64,000 bases of DNA from Aculops lycopersici (lineage: Eukaryota; Arthropoda; Arachnida; Trombidiformes; Eriophyidae): contig WNKI01000005.1 of assembly GCA_015350385.1 (NCBI GenBank), positions 510,266-574,265 on the forward strand. The letters are read 5' to 3'. Made by a program: the position numbers and the translations under genes. Of the stretch, positions 43,248 through 52,897 are shown one piece after another. Position 1 is the first letter of the stretch. Every line of letters starts with the position of its first letter. Under the pieces are notes generated by a model that was not told the DNA's origin, searched no databases, and was given only the letters and a program-made list of their open reading frames with translations.

Positions 43248-44342
43248 ATGGCTTCGCTAGCCAAAAAGCAATATCGAGCCGAGGAAATTGTTAGGTTTTT
43301 CCTGGCTCACGAGTGTAATAGAAGAGTGACTTTAGATCACTTTAAACAACAAAAAATCAACCACATGACAATTCGGCGAGCTATTGATAGATATGAGACC
43401 ACTGGGTCTAGCAATTTTAGGCCAATAACCGGCCGACCAACAGCTCAAACAACAATGACAGCAACGGGGGTGATAAGACGGCTTTGCAACAAGGACCCCA
43501 GCATTAGTGTCAGGTCTTTGGCGACCAAGGCAAATATAAGCAGAGCTACCTGCGCTAGAGTGAAGAGGGATCTTGGGGGCAAAACATACAAACAAAAAGT
43601 TGCTCCAAAAATGATAAAAGACCAAGAAAAAAGGATTATCTCTGGCGCGCGTGATATATACAAACAAATAGTACCGTCAGGCGGGGGTAAAATTTTAGTT
43701 GCAGATGACGAGTCTTACATTCCTTTAGATCCATCACAAGTGCCAGGTCCAAGTTTCTACACCGAGTTTGAGGGTCGGCCGGTCGACGACAAGTGGAAAT
43801 TCAAGGGTAAACAAAAGTTCTGTAAGAAATTTCTAATTTGGATAGCCCATGACTCGGAGGGCAACTTTAGCGACCCTTATGTGATGAAGGGTACAATGAA
43901 TGCCCAATGCTATTTGAAAAATTGTATCAAAAGACGTTTGTTACCATTTATACAGAGGCATCATCCAATAGACAAAGTTTTGTTTTGGCCCGACCTCGCG
44001 ACTATTCACTATGCTAATGATGTGACTACCTATCTCGACGAGCAAGATATCCAATTTGTACGCAAAGAGAATAATACGCCTAATTTTCCACAAGGTAGAC
44101 CGATTGAAAAATTTTGGGCTTTGGTCAAGTCTAGATACAAGAGAGTGAGTCGCCCGCCGAAGAATCTTAAGTCATTCAAAGTTACTATCACCAGAATTTG
44201 TCGTCAGATAGCCAGTGAGTCTGGAAAAAACCTGGTCGCAGGTTGGAACTCTAAACTTATCAATGCATATACAAATGGGCCACTAAATATCCTAAAAGTG
44301 AGACTGCCAACACTAAACAAGCAAGCAAACAGTATCCAATAG
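43248..44342 (+). CDS. Tc1/mariner transposase (DD37E-like)
   Basis: This encodes 364 residues from the ATG at 43248 (MASLAKKQYRAEEIVRFFL). The frame is open from an earlier ATG at 43158, but the hydrophobic Cys-rich extension looks like leader sequence. The N-terminal half has paired helix-turn-helix DNA-binding regions (MTIRRAIDRYETTG, then a GRP hook GRPTAQ, then ISVRSLATKANIS). The catalytic core has the first Asp in LVADDESYI, the second in FWPDLATIHYA and the Glu in RPIEKFWALVK. I count 37 residues between the second Asp and the Glu. No stop or frameshift breaks it, so it may encode a working enzyme. It catalyses cut-and-paste transposition at TA sites. Confidence 0.93.
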   Translation: MASLAKKQYRAEEIVRFFLAHECNRRVTLDHFKQQKINHMTIRRAIDRYETTGSSNFRPITGRPTAQTTMTATGVIRRLCNKDPSISVRSLATKANISRATCARVKRDLGGKTYKQKVAPKMIKDQEKRIISGARDIYKQIVPSGGGKILVADDESYIPLDPSQVPGPSFYTEFEGRPVDDKWKFKGKQKFCKKFLIWIAHDSEGNFSDPYVMKGTMNAQCYLKNCIKRRLLPFIQRHHPIDKVLFWPDLATIHYANDVTTYLDEQDIQFVRKENNTPNFPQGRPIEKFWALVKSRYKRVSRPPKNLKSFKVTITRICRQIASESGKNLVAGWNSKLINAYTNGPLNILKVRLPTLNKQANSIQ

Positions 44343-44394
44343 AGAGAACGAGCTTTCTATCCTCCAAATGAAATGTATTCGAGTTACTAGAACT

Positions 44395-44418
44395 TCACAC
44401 GACTTATGAGACAGGCTT
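44395..44418 (-). repeat. Right terminal inverted repeat of the mariner element
   Basis: 24 bp, the perfect reverse complement of 43107-43130, followed by TA. Confidence 0.95.
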
Positions 44419-44420
44419 TA

Positions 44421-46250
44421 GTCAACGCGAATTAACTACAACGACGTCGATGACGAAGACGAAGACGGAGACGCCGGCGACTAGAGAGATGAATAGATAC
44501 ATTTGCGTAGTTATTTTTCTAGCCTTTCGTAGTTGGCTTCGCTCGCGACAAAATCACGTGAATTATTGACTTGGCGCTTTTGGCCTGTACAAGTGAGACC
44601 ACGACTACCACTAAAAAGATCGTTGAATTGTTGCGAGTTTAGATTCCAGCAGCAACTGGCATTGGAATCCATGACTGCGAGTATGTTGATGGTAATTATG
44701 ATGATGTAACGAGTTGCGGGCGCAAAAACTCCCCTTTACTTTAGATAAGATTGGTATTGGATGTATCCCTGTGACTTATTCAGGAAACTGCAGTTGCAGG
44801 CAAACCATCGGGTTATACCAGCAACAACTAGATTCTTGATATTGCATTTCGGATACCTCCAACCAGCCCACTGGATAACAAGTGGCGGCAGCTAGTCGCT
44901 CGGATGGAAATCTCTCAAACTAATACCCAACACTAGTGAGCAAAGGGGACATCTTTTCTCCATCACGCATAAAGGCATTCCGTCGAGAAGCGCGAGGGCG
45001 ATTCTTGCAGCTGATTACCGGCAAGTGGGCGGAGTTATCGGTATTCAAGGGATATTTCTTAGTAAAAAAGCAAAAAGAAAGAGAGAGAAATAAACAAACT
45101 GTCTACAGTGGTAGTGATAGTGAATAGCTAACTAAAATGACGATTGACGACGAGGTGAGATGACGCCTAAGAGTCACAACGGCGACAGTCACGACGACGA
45201 AAACAACAACCTCACAACCAACGATCTGTGACGTAACAGACAAATGAGGCTCACACTCAACAACAACGAGGCCTCCGCTCACTGGAGTCCAGTGGCAGCA
45301 TTAACTCTGTGTCCCCCCCCCCTCTTCAAAGTTGACTGCACTGGAGCGTTTAGTTTTGAAAGCTCCATGGCAAGCTAGTGGTTTCATCGACTCCATTGAG
45401 TAGATCGGGTAGTTCTTTTGATAGCCTTGTACTTGAACTTGAACATTTCCACTCAAATAAACTGCTTACGATTATTTAGTAGATGATTATTCAAATGAAC
45501 AGTGATAGTCGAGTGGTGGCTCATGCGACGCGAGCGTTGATGTAATTCAATCATCAGACGATGGGTTGTTGTGGCCAGCTCGAGTAAATTGAAACTCGCC
45601 AAGCGGTCATCCGAGAGGCTCAATTAGGTTCGGACAAATCTCCGTGGCGAGCACTAATCTTGTGATTAGTGCTCGCCCTTCCATATAATGATCCTCTATC
45701 TCAAATGTCTCACAGGGTCAAGTTGGGTTCAGGTCGATCAACGGTTGAGCTGTCTAATTGAACCAAGACAAAACAGCATCAAACGTTCGATTGTTACAGT
45801 CAATCCCAAAAATGCTACAGCTTTGCGACAAGTTTCTATCACCGCAGGATAGATCAAATCAGACGCTTTTGGGATTCGCTGTGCATTGATTCAAATTAGC
45901 GTTCTTTCTATAAAGGATGTTATATTTTGAATGTTAGCGAACGGACTGATCGAGCGAAGAAAAGCGAGTCTTCTGTGTGAGAGCTACAGGTTGTCGGTCT
46001 TGCCAAATTAACCCGCGTTTGTTTACATTCTTGTTTATATTTTTTTGATCGCTTGCCGCTCAACAGCTGATTCTTGTCTTGTGCAAACTTACGCGCTATT
46101 CTCTTTTAGCCCATTTGCCATGTACAACCATAATCAAGATGTTCGGATCCATTCCATAACCAATAACCTAATTAAATTATTATTTTGATTGCAATTGCAA
46201 TTGCAATAAACGCAACAACAAGTGTCTCTTGACTAACATTATGTAGCAAG
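44421..46250. other. Non-coding, right part of the gene-poor tract
   Basis: No gene is recognised. It contains a run of ten C near 45313-45322 and a perfect 14-bp hairpin (45646-45677). The last few hundred bases are AT-richer and presumably hold the promoter of the acyl-CoA dehydrogenase gene. Confidence 0.5.
45646..45677. other. Perfect 14-bp stem, 4-nt loop hairpin
   Basis: GGCGAGCACTAATC, loop TTGT, then its exact reverse complement. No known element is recognised. The stem is too short for a typical pre-miRNA. Confidence 0.6.
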
Positions 46251-47495
46251 ATGATTTACACGCGAACAACGAAACTCTTCTCTTTATTGAGGAGTCAAAC
46301 TTCATTACTCTCAACAAGCAAACGCTCATTCCAGTATACAGCCCAACATGACGCCCTCAGGGAATCACTGAGGAAGATTATAGATCGAGATATTAATCCA
46401 AATGTAAATGAATGGGAGGAGGCAGAGGATTTTCCATCGCACAAAATCTTCAAAACTCTGGGTGACGCTGGGTTATTGGGAATCACTCGAGAACCCGAAT
46501 ATGGAGGTCAGGGTTTGGATTACTCCTATAGTATGGCATTCTTTGAGGAATTGGCCAAAATAGATTGTGGCGGAGTTCCCACGGCTATTACTGTTCACAC
46601 CGACATGGCTCTACCTGCTCTGGCAAACTTCGGATCTGATAGCTTGAAGCGCGAGTTTTTGGAGCCAACTGTAAAGGGGGATGTCGTGGCGAGTGTCGCC
46701 ATAAGCGAGCCTTCGGGTGGCAGTGATGTAGCTGCACTCATGACAACTGCTAGACAGGTTGGAGATGATCTAGTTATCAATGGAAGTAAAATGTGGATTA
46801 CCAATGGATTCCATAGCGACTGGTTGTGTTTATTGGCCAATACAAGCGAGGGACCAGCTCACAAGAATAAGTCTCTTATTTGTGTACCCAAGAAGACGAA
46901 GGGATTGACAGTCGGCAAAAAGATCAAGAAAATGGGACTAAAGTGTTCGGACACTGCACTTTTATATTTTGAGGATGTCCGAGTGCCAAAGAGCTATATA
47001 ATTGGCGACGAGGGAATGGGATTTACCTATCAAATGTTACAGTTTGTTGACGAGCGCGTTTGTGCCTCTGTTGTGGCAGTACACCAAATGCAAAGATTAG
47101 TCGACGAAACAATAGCGTTTTGTCGAGAGAGGAAGACTTTTGGAAAGCCTTTGATAGACAATCAAGTGATACATTTTCGATTGGCCGAGCTGAAGGCTGA
47201 AATCGAGTTGCTCAAATCACTGAATCATAGAATAGCCGACATGGTTATACAAGGCGAAGGAGCGGACCATGGCGCTAGTTCGGCTATGCTAGCGGCCGTT
47301 TCTAAACTGAAGGCTGGCCGGTTGATTCGTGAGGTAGCGGACACCTGTTTGCAATACTTTGGGGGCATGGGCTACTCGTCGGATATGCTAGTCGAGAGAT
47401 TTTACCGCGATGCGCGTGTTATGTCCATAGCTGGAGGAGCGGATGAGATAATGATTGGTATAATTGCCAAGTTTATGGGAACATTGAGTAGGTGA
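46251..47495 (+). CDS. Mitochondrial acyl-CoA dehydrogenase, long-chain/isovaleryl type
   Basis: This 414-residue flavoprotein catalyses FAD-dependent alpha,beta-dehydrogenation of acyl-CoA in mitochondrial beta-oxidation or branched-chain breakdown. The N-terminus (about 25 residues with Arg, Lys, Ser and no acids) looks like a mitochondrial targeting sequence. Family signatures are present: AISEPSGGSDVAAL, GSKMWITNGFHSDW, GFTYQMLQFVDERV and a final QYFGGMGY..FYRDARV. The position of the MCAD catalytic Glu is Gly here (IAGGADEIM). A Glu is present in DERV on helix G, where LCAD and IVD keep theirs, so the enzyme is likely active and of that subgroup. Substrate chain length cannot be read. 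Single exon; an AATAAA lies 64 nt after the stop. Confidence 0.92.
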   Translation: MIYTRTTKLFSLLRSQTSLLSTSKRSFQYTAQHDALRESLRKIIDRDINPNVNEWEEAEDFPSHKIFKTLGDAGLLGITREPEYGGQGLDYSYSMAFFEELAKIDCGGVPTAITVHTDMALPALANFGSDSLKREFLEPTVKGDVVASVAISEPSGGSDVAALMTTARQVGDDLVINGSKMWITNGFHSDWLCLLANTSEGPAHKNKSLICVPKKTKGLTVGKKIKKMGLKCSDTALLYFEDVRVPKSYIIGDEGMGFTYQMLQFVDERVCASVVAVHQMQRLVDETIAFCRERKTFGKPLIDNQVIHFRLAELKAEIELLKSLNHRIADMVIQGEGADHGASSAMLAAVSKLKAGRLIREVADTCLQYFGGMGYSSDMLVERFYRDARVMSIAGGADEIMIGIIAKFMGTLSR

Positions 47496-47559
47496 ATATA
47501 ATTAGCTCGCGCTTATCTCTCCCGGTGAGCTGATGGCAAGACCTCAGCATAGAGAGTTA

Positions 47560-47565
47560 AATAAA
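47560..47565 (+). terminator. Poly(A) signal of the acyl-CoA dehydrogenase gene
   Basis: AATAAA 64 nt after the stop codon. Confidence 0.6.
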
Positions 47566-47751
47566 CTCAGTAATCACGCAACTCGGCGATGATTGAAGTC
47601 TTTGCGGCTAGTAGATTCTGTAGGTGTGATAATGATAGATTATATTACCACTGACATTCGTTGGCATGTCCGTTCGGTTAGATTTCATGTTAATTTTCGA
47701 ATCTCTCACTCTAGCTTAGCGTTCCCTAAATCCTATTCTCATTGGTCAGCG

Positions 47752-50700
47752 ATGCAAAATCGGACCCACTTGTTGGCTTCTATAGCCTTGTTTGTCTTCA
47801 TTCGAAATGTCAACGCCGCTTCGATTTACGATAGCGGTGGCGCCATTACAATTAGAAGTGTACTTGAAACCAGAACATCCAACAACCGAACTCTTGTCAG
47901 TTACTTCACTGAGAGTTACTCATTCAGTTCAGGAGTGGCCAAGATTGATAATTACCAAGAAATGGACTTTTCGAGAAGTCCAAGTACAGAATTCTACTAC
48001 TTACGTCACAGAAACTTGGCCGTATCCATAGATTCTAACGGCAAATGCAAGGAGTCGAGTTTGGGTGAATTTATTACCGGTACTCACATGAATCTAATAA
48101 ATAGCATCACAAGTTCCAATGATCCCATCTTGATTGGTCCCTCTCAAGTGATGAAGTTTGTTATGGACCGTAGAGCTGAGTTGAAAGAGGTGGGATTGCA
48201 AGCAGTAACAAATCACACCGTGTATAATCTAGCCGTAAACAATGGTAAAATTTTATTGACTGTGTATTATCCCTCAAATACTGCAAGTACAATTCCAAAT
48301 AGAATCAATATTCAAGAACAGAAGAGACCCGAGGTTGCTGTTATGATTTTGCATGTAAGAAACTCTAACCAGATGGGATCTTGGAATCCAGGGCAAGAGA
48401 TAATTAGCGATACTCCAAAGTTCGATGCCTTCTCACTGCCGAGACTCAGTGGTTGTTTTGACGAGTTTAAAAGAGATGGATTTGATTTATTCGACACCAG
48501 CAACTTCTTCCGTTCAACTCGATTCACCTTCAAGGCGGAGGTTGTATTTAGATCGACAATGAGTGGGTATTCGGACGAATCAAGTTATTTCGTTGCCTAT
48601 GACGGAGCCTTACAGCTGATGCGAGTCGATTCTATTGATAGCGGTACCAAGAGAGGAACCAGTAATTTAATCAACTTTTACGAGAAGTTTATTGACTATC
48701 AACTGGACGACAGCGATGAGCCTAAAGCGATACCTGATTCTATAGATACATTTGATGCTCCAGAAAATTTTATTGAAGCTAAAGCAACAAGTGCCAAACT
48801 CAAATGCCATGGAACGCGTTTGGACTTGGTCAATGTGAACCAAAAACTCGAGGACAAGCTAGAGTATGTATCAACAGGTCGTCTTATGATTGGTGCAGAC
48901 AAATTTGTCCTCCTCGGTTCTGCTCAAGTGAGAGGAATCACTGCAGACGTTTACGAGACTGAGACAAAATCGCTGCCCATTTGGTTGGAGCCACCAATTT
49001 TGACCAAATGTCCGGATGCTGATCGGGTGCCAGAGTTTGAGTTTAAAAGCTACACCACTTTGGTTTACCTTGCAAGTGACGAGTCTGAACAACTGAATCC
49101 GCTGCTAATTGAAATCTATGAAATTTGCGAGTCTAGACCAAATCTTCTTCACGCCTCAATTAGTTTAAGAGAATTTGCTTGGAATTTGGAAACTGAGTCG
49201 CGAACTGGTGTCAAGCCAATGGAATTTTTTAGCTTACCCCGTTGCCACTCATCAAACTTGATGCTATCCGATTTTGCACAGGTAGAGATGATTTTGCAGC
49301 AAACAAACAAGTCAAAAACCAGCTCAAGCTTCTCTGTTGCGCCAATCACCCTAAACTTGGCCATCCTAGGAGCTCTAAACGAGTTTCTCTCCCTACCGGC
49401 TGATATGATCCATAACTTGGAATCCAGGCAAGTAACTGAGATCGTTGAATCGCGGACTATGAGATCTCTTGCATTGAAATTTATTATAGCGGATCATGAG
49501 GTTGCACCGATGGTAAACTTGAAGTTTGTAACGAGAAGACAGGTGCCGATAGCGCAGCGTATAGTTAAAGAAGCGACCCTTAGCGCATGTTACCTGAGGG
49601 CAGCCTCAGTCGGCAGTGAGGTCATCCAATTTGCCTACAGTCGTTTGTCGAAGTATTGCTACATTGGCTTAGATCGGGGGAATGAAATCAATGATCGATT
49701 CTTACATATGGAGATAAATGTTTTTGAAATTAGAGACGATACAAAAGCAAGCCGGAAAGATATGGCCCGAGTTTTGAAGGATTTCAGATCGCAAATTCGT
49801 GGAGGCAACCAAGGTAAAAAGTTGAAATTGAGAGGATTGAACGGGATGAACCTGGAATATTTTGTTGAGAGAGCCAATATTCAAGAGCACAAGGCGCAAC
49901 AGGCAATCTCAAAATTTGGCTACGTTGATTCCGAGAAGCTAATTGGCTTCGCGCTTGCCCCTTCAACTGGCGGATCGTCCTCTTCAATCAAACTCAAGAT
50001 TGCCAATGGTCTATCGCATTGTCGGTCTCTATGCTTCAAGGATTTACACTGCAACTCCTATTCGATTTGCCTCTCTGGTTCTACAGTCGATTGCGTAACA
50101 TCTACTGCTCAGTTCACTATAGCGGATTTGGCTGTGCAGTTAGGTAGTAAGTCTTCTGGGAAAAACAAACACATTTCCGTACAAGTTTTGGATGGATTGA
50201 CAGGAGTTGACAAGATAGCTGAGCTTGAGAGACATGTAACCTGTGAGCTACACGTGAAAGATCACCTAGAGATGTTCCGCTCTATCGACACCAGGGCCAA
50301 AAACTATCGCACAAATGCATTGCAGGTCGCAGAACGAGGTTCCGAGGATTGTGCCCGAAAATGCTTTCAAAATAACCTAGTTTGGCTGGAAAAATATGCT
50401 CTAACCGACGCTAAGGTAGATATGTTGGTTAAGGGAAAACAATTTTGCGAGCAATTTGGTTACGCAGATGATCATCAACTCGGCGAGAAGATGAGAAAAT
50501 ATTTTCATGTTAATCTAGATGATACTAGTCAAGGCGGCTACTGTCTTTTTACTCACGATTGGTCTTTGATGCCAAATTACGCAAGCAAAGTTGATTTGGA
50601 TTCAGCTAAACTCAGTCACTTTGTGCCGCCGCAATTATTTTTGTTCAAATCAGAGGCCTTCTTCGAATTAGACTATGGAATTGGTCTTAAGAAGTCAGCG

Positions 50701-51288
50701 ATGAATAATGAACATTTAGGTGTGTACCGTAACATTGATTCAGGTAGGCAATTAACTCAACAAGAATTAACCATTATGAACGATTTTCTCGAAGGCAATG
50801 GAAATCTTCAAGAAGTTCATGTTTTAGATGACACTCAATGCGCTTTTGCTTGTTTGATGCAAATCATTAGTCCCTGGCCATCGTGTAGGTCTTTTGACAT
50901 CGTTGAAATGGTCGACGAGAATCAGTCTCGGAAGGAGTGTCGTCTTAACTCGGCTACCTTGCGGGATGTATTCTCCAAGAGCAGAGAGGATCTTATTTAC
51001 GATGAGCAAACTTCAGCAATTGGATATCGAATTTCCCACTTTGAGCCTATGGTTTATCTAGACACCAAGGCGATAGATCTCATAAAGGGAAGCGGGGAAC
51101 CCCCTCTCCAGAGGCCGAGTGGTTTTGAACTACCAATACTCCTTTTGGTGGCATTCAGCGGTGCTCTCATCGGCTTGGCTATCGGCAAGAGGCTTCTCCA
51201 ACTCACTCGCTCTAGAGCCGACATTTTGAATAACAGGAGAGAGTCTCAATTTCACATGACGCTAGATGATTTGGTTGACGCGAACTAG
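47752..51288 (+). CDS. Large type I membrane protein, family not recognised
   Basis: This encodes 1178 residues from ATG 47752. I chose this start because it opens with a good signal peptide (RTHLLASIALFVFI..NAA, then SIYDSGG). The frame runs 159 nt further upstream, with one earlier ATG but no signal sequence there. A very long ectodomain has scattered cysteines and many N-x-S/T sites. Cysteine clusters at about 50020-50105 (CRSLCFKDLHCNSYSIC) and 50350-50560 resemble PAN/apple-like or other disulfide modules. A single transmembrane helix (about residues 1125-1145, LPILLLVAFSGALIGLAIG) and a short basic cytosolic tail end the protein. Its beta-rich early ectodomain resembles, by impression only, the LolA-like modules of large invertebrate surface proteins. 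Function unknown. Single exon. Confidence 0.8.
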   Translation: MQNRTHLLASIALFVFIRNVNAASIYDSGGAITIRSVLETRTSNNRTLVSYFTESYSFSSGVAKIDNYQEMDFSRSPSTEFYYLRHRNLAVSIDSNGKCKESSLGEFITGTHMNLINSITSSNDPILIGPSQVMKFVMDRRAELKEVGLQAVTNHTVYNLAVNNGKILLTVYYPSNTASTIPNRINIQEQKRPEVAVMILHVRNSNQMGSWNPGQEIISDTPKFDAFSLPRLSGCFDEFKRDGFDLFDTSNFFRSTRFTFKAEVVFRSTMSGYSDESSYFVAYDGALQLMRVDSIDSGTKRGTSNLINFYEKFIDYQLDDSDEPKAIPDSIDTFDAPENFIEAKATSAKLKCHGTRLDLVNVNQKLEDKLEYVSTGRLMIGADKFVLLGSAQVRGITADVYETETKSLPIWLEPPILTKCPDADRVPEFEFKSYTTLVYLASDESEQLNPLLIEIYEICESRPNLLHASISLREFAWNLETESRTGVKPMEFFSLPRCHSSNLMLSDFAQVEMILQQTNKSKTSSSFSVAPITLNLAILGALNEFLSLPADMIHNLESRQVTEIVESRTMRSLALKFIIADHEVAPMVNLKFVTRRQVPIAQRIVKEATLSACYLRAASVGSEVIQFAYSRLSKYCYIGLDRGNEINDRFLHMEINVFEIRDDTKASRKDMARVLKDFRSQIRGGNQGKKLKLRGLNGMNLEYFVERANIQEHKAQQAISKFGYVDSEKLIGFALAPSTGGSSSSIKLKIANGLSHCRSLCFKDLHCNSYSICLSGSTVDCVTSTAQFTIADLAVQLGSKSSGKNKHISVQVLDGLTGVDKIAELERHVTCELHVKDHLEMFRSIDTRAKNYRTNALQVAERGSEDCARKCFQNNLVWLEKYALTDAKVDMLVKGKQFCEQFGYADDHQLGEKMRKYFHVNLDDTSQGGYCLFTHDWSLMPNYASKVDLDSAKLSHFVPPQLFLFKSEAFFELDYGIGLKKSAMNNEHLGVYRNIDSGRQLTQQELTIMNDFLEGNGNLQEVHVLDDTQCAFACLMQIISPWPSCRSFDIVEMVDENQSRKECRLNSATLRDVFSKSREDLIYDEQTSAIGYRISHFEPMVYLDTKAIDLIKGSGEPPLQRPSGFELPILLLVAFSGALIGLAIGKRLLQLTRSRADILNNRRESQFHMTLDDLVDAN

Positions 51289-52039
51289 CGACAGTATTGA
51301 TCTTTATAGTAAGTAAAGTAATTCCAATGTAAGAGTGACAAAAGTACCGACTAGGTTGTCGAGATCTGCCATTAGAGCCACAGGTAGGCGACCGCTTATT
51401 CGGTTGTTTTTGATGTATTGTCTAACCAAATTGAACTTTCAACTACATGATGCAAAGTTGGATTCTATGAGTGTTGGCTAATTTAAGTAAATTTCGAACG
51501 CATACGCGATTCAAGCTTCGCAATCAATACTGCATCTAATCGAGTCACCTCAAACCCCTACGCGCCTCTAGACAAAGTTGATTTCATGACTAGCTGATGG
51601 CTCGGTTCGACTTGTTGATCCACCTCTTTTTGACGTATGATTCATGTATCAGATTTAGATAGCCAGAGATTATATGACCTTAAACGACCATCTATCCATA
51701 GTAAGCTGTTGTGCTTCAATCTGCGACTCCCCTGGCTCTTAATCAGCTCATAATATATTGATATATCCTAGATTGCCACCTTCAATAAAAGGGGTCTTAT
51801 TCATGTCTATCTTTTACTTAGTTCTAATCTCGCCCTCACTTGTCTAATACACTCATATTCATCGAGGCCGACAGTCGATGTCTGTTGCAATCCATTCAAC
51901 TGTTGTAAATGCGACTGCAATAAAGCAACTAAACCCCACGCTATTTTGCAGTTCCTTTCAGTGACAATGAAAGTGATGACATTTTATGAGCTCACTATCA
52001 TCATGCTCGTCATTGGTCAAACTAACGATCAAGAGCCAC
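51289..52039. other. Non-coding between the membrane protein and a small gene
   Basis: No coding signal is seen. AATAAA motifs near 51784 and 51917 could end the membrane-protein transcript. Confidence 0.5.
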
Positions 52040-52047
52040 TATAAAAG
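52040..52047 (+). promoter_or_regulatory. TATA box upstream of the small secreted-peptide ORF
   Basis: TATAAAAG lies 136 bp before the ATG at 52176. A start site about 30 bp downstream would give a 5'UTR of about 105 nt. Confidence 0.55.
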
Positions 52048-52175
52048 AGCAATCTTAGATTCACGCAAAACTAAAAGGAAAAGTCGAGCATTATAATTCA
52101 AATCTCAAGTCATCAACAAGAAGAAACTATCCACTTGTCGATCAGTTGACTCGTGAGCGAAAGAGAAACGCAAAA

Positions 52176-52322
52176 ATGTTAAATGTCAACTCAATCTTCA
52201 GGTTCATCGCAATGGCTCTTATGGTTTGCGTCCTTCTAGCTGCTCAAAAGGACGCCAAGAAGACACATCGATCTCGAGGTCAACGAGCGTTTTCTAACAT
52301 GGAACCCACTTATTTTTATTGA
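52176..52322 (+). CDS. Possible small secreted peptide (48 aa)
   Basis: The ORF starts MLNVNSIFRF and has a strong hydrophobic core (IAMALMVCVLLAA), a probable signal peptide, then a short mature part of about 26 residues with KK and HRSRG basic sites and an aromatic end (EPTYFY). A TATA box lies upstream and an AATAAA 19 nt downstream of the stop, so the small gene looks complete. No family is recognised. It could be a short neuropeptide-like or other secreted peptide. Its end overlaps a minus-strand ORF (52294-52518) by 29 bp; at most one may be real. Confidence 0.45.
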   Translation: MLNVNSIFRFIAMALMVCVLLAAQKDAKKTHRSRGQRAFSNMEPTYFY

Positions 52323-52518
52323 AGAATGTATGACAGATAGGAATAAAACAAATCTCGTCTAGAAATCGTCTTTCTTCATTTTCTCCTCCAACCGTCTTTG
52401 TGATAACCTCAATACTTTCTTGTACGTAAGTCCCTAGCATGTTATACATATATGTATCTCGACTAGAACAAATTTCGTAGATAGTTGAACCGGTGTGTCC
52501 AGTGTTGTCTTCGTCCAT
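52294..52518 (-). CDS. Possible cysteine-containing exon on the minus strand
   Basis: A 74-codon ORF from ATG 52518 is followed by a stop. It is directly preceded by an acceptor-like pyrimidine-AG (CTTCATTAG). Four cysteines are spaced as in YEICSSRDTYMY..EICFIPIC..C-end. The pattern faintly recalls the cystine-knot part of Spaetzle-like ligands, but no upstream exon with a compatible frame was found. Low confidence; it may be a shadow of the plus-strand gene region. Confidence 0.2.
   Translation of the reverse strand: MDEDNTGHTGSTIYEICSSRDTYMYNMLGTYVQESIEVITKTVGGENEERRFLDEICFIPICHTFFNKNKWVPC
52342..52347 (+). terminator. Poly(A) signal of the small secreted-peptide gene
   Basis: AATAAA begins 19 nt after the stop at 52322. 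Confidence 0.5.
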
Positions 52519-52897
52519 ACTAATGAAGATATTAGCCAATGAACTTGCTCAAGTAAGAAAGAGATAGGAGTATTGTGATGGGAACAGTATAAACGGGGTA
52601 AAGAACGTGATAAATGATTACCTCAAAGACTACAACCTGTTTCAACTCTAACCAGTGTTTTTTTCTCTCTCAGCAACTTTCAAAGGAAATAAAATTGCAA
52701 CTTTGCAATAGTTGAAGAAACGCTCATCTCATCGGCGTCACTGCTTAACTATTTAGTCTTGCCAAGACCAACACTCTTTCATTGTATTCCTTTCGCGAAT
52801 TCTACCAAATCATTACAATACATCGTGTTGAAAATCTTCTCACGAATATCCAATTATATACATCTACTACATCGACTTCCTTAGAACGGTAAATTAA
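52519..52897. other. Non-coding 5' flank of the PLD6-like gene
   Basis: No gene is recognised. It presumably holds the promoter of the gene starting at 52898. Confidence 0.5.

Larger units (their letters stand above)
43107..44418 (+). mobile_element. Tc1/mariner DNA transposon, apparently complete
   Basis: The element is bounded by TA duplications (43105-43106 and 44419-44420) and has perfect 24-bp terminal inverted repeats that begin AAGCCTGTCTCATAAGTCG. It carries one uninterrupted transposase ORF. The 1.3-kb size, TA target site and DDE transposase are typical of IS630-Tc1-mariner elements. It lies in the gene-poor tract. Confidence 0.95.
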
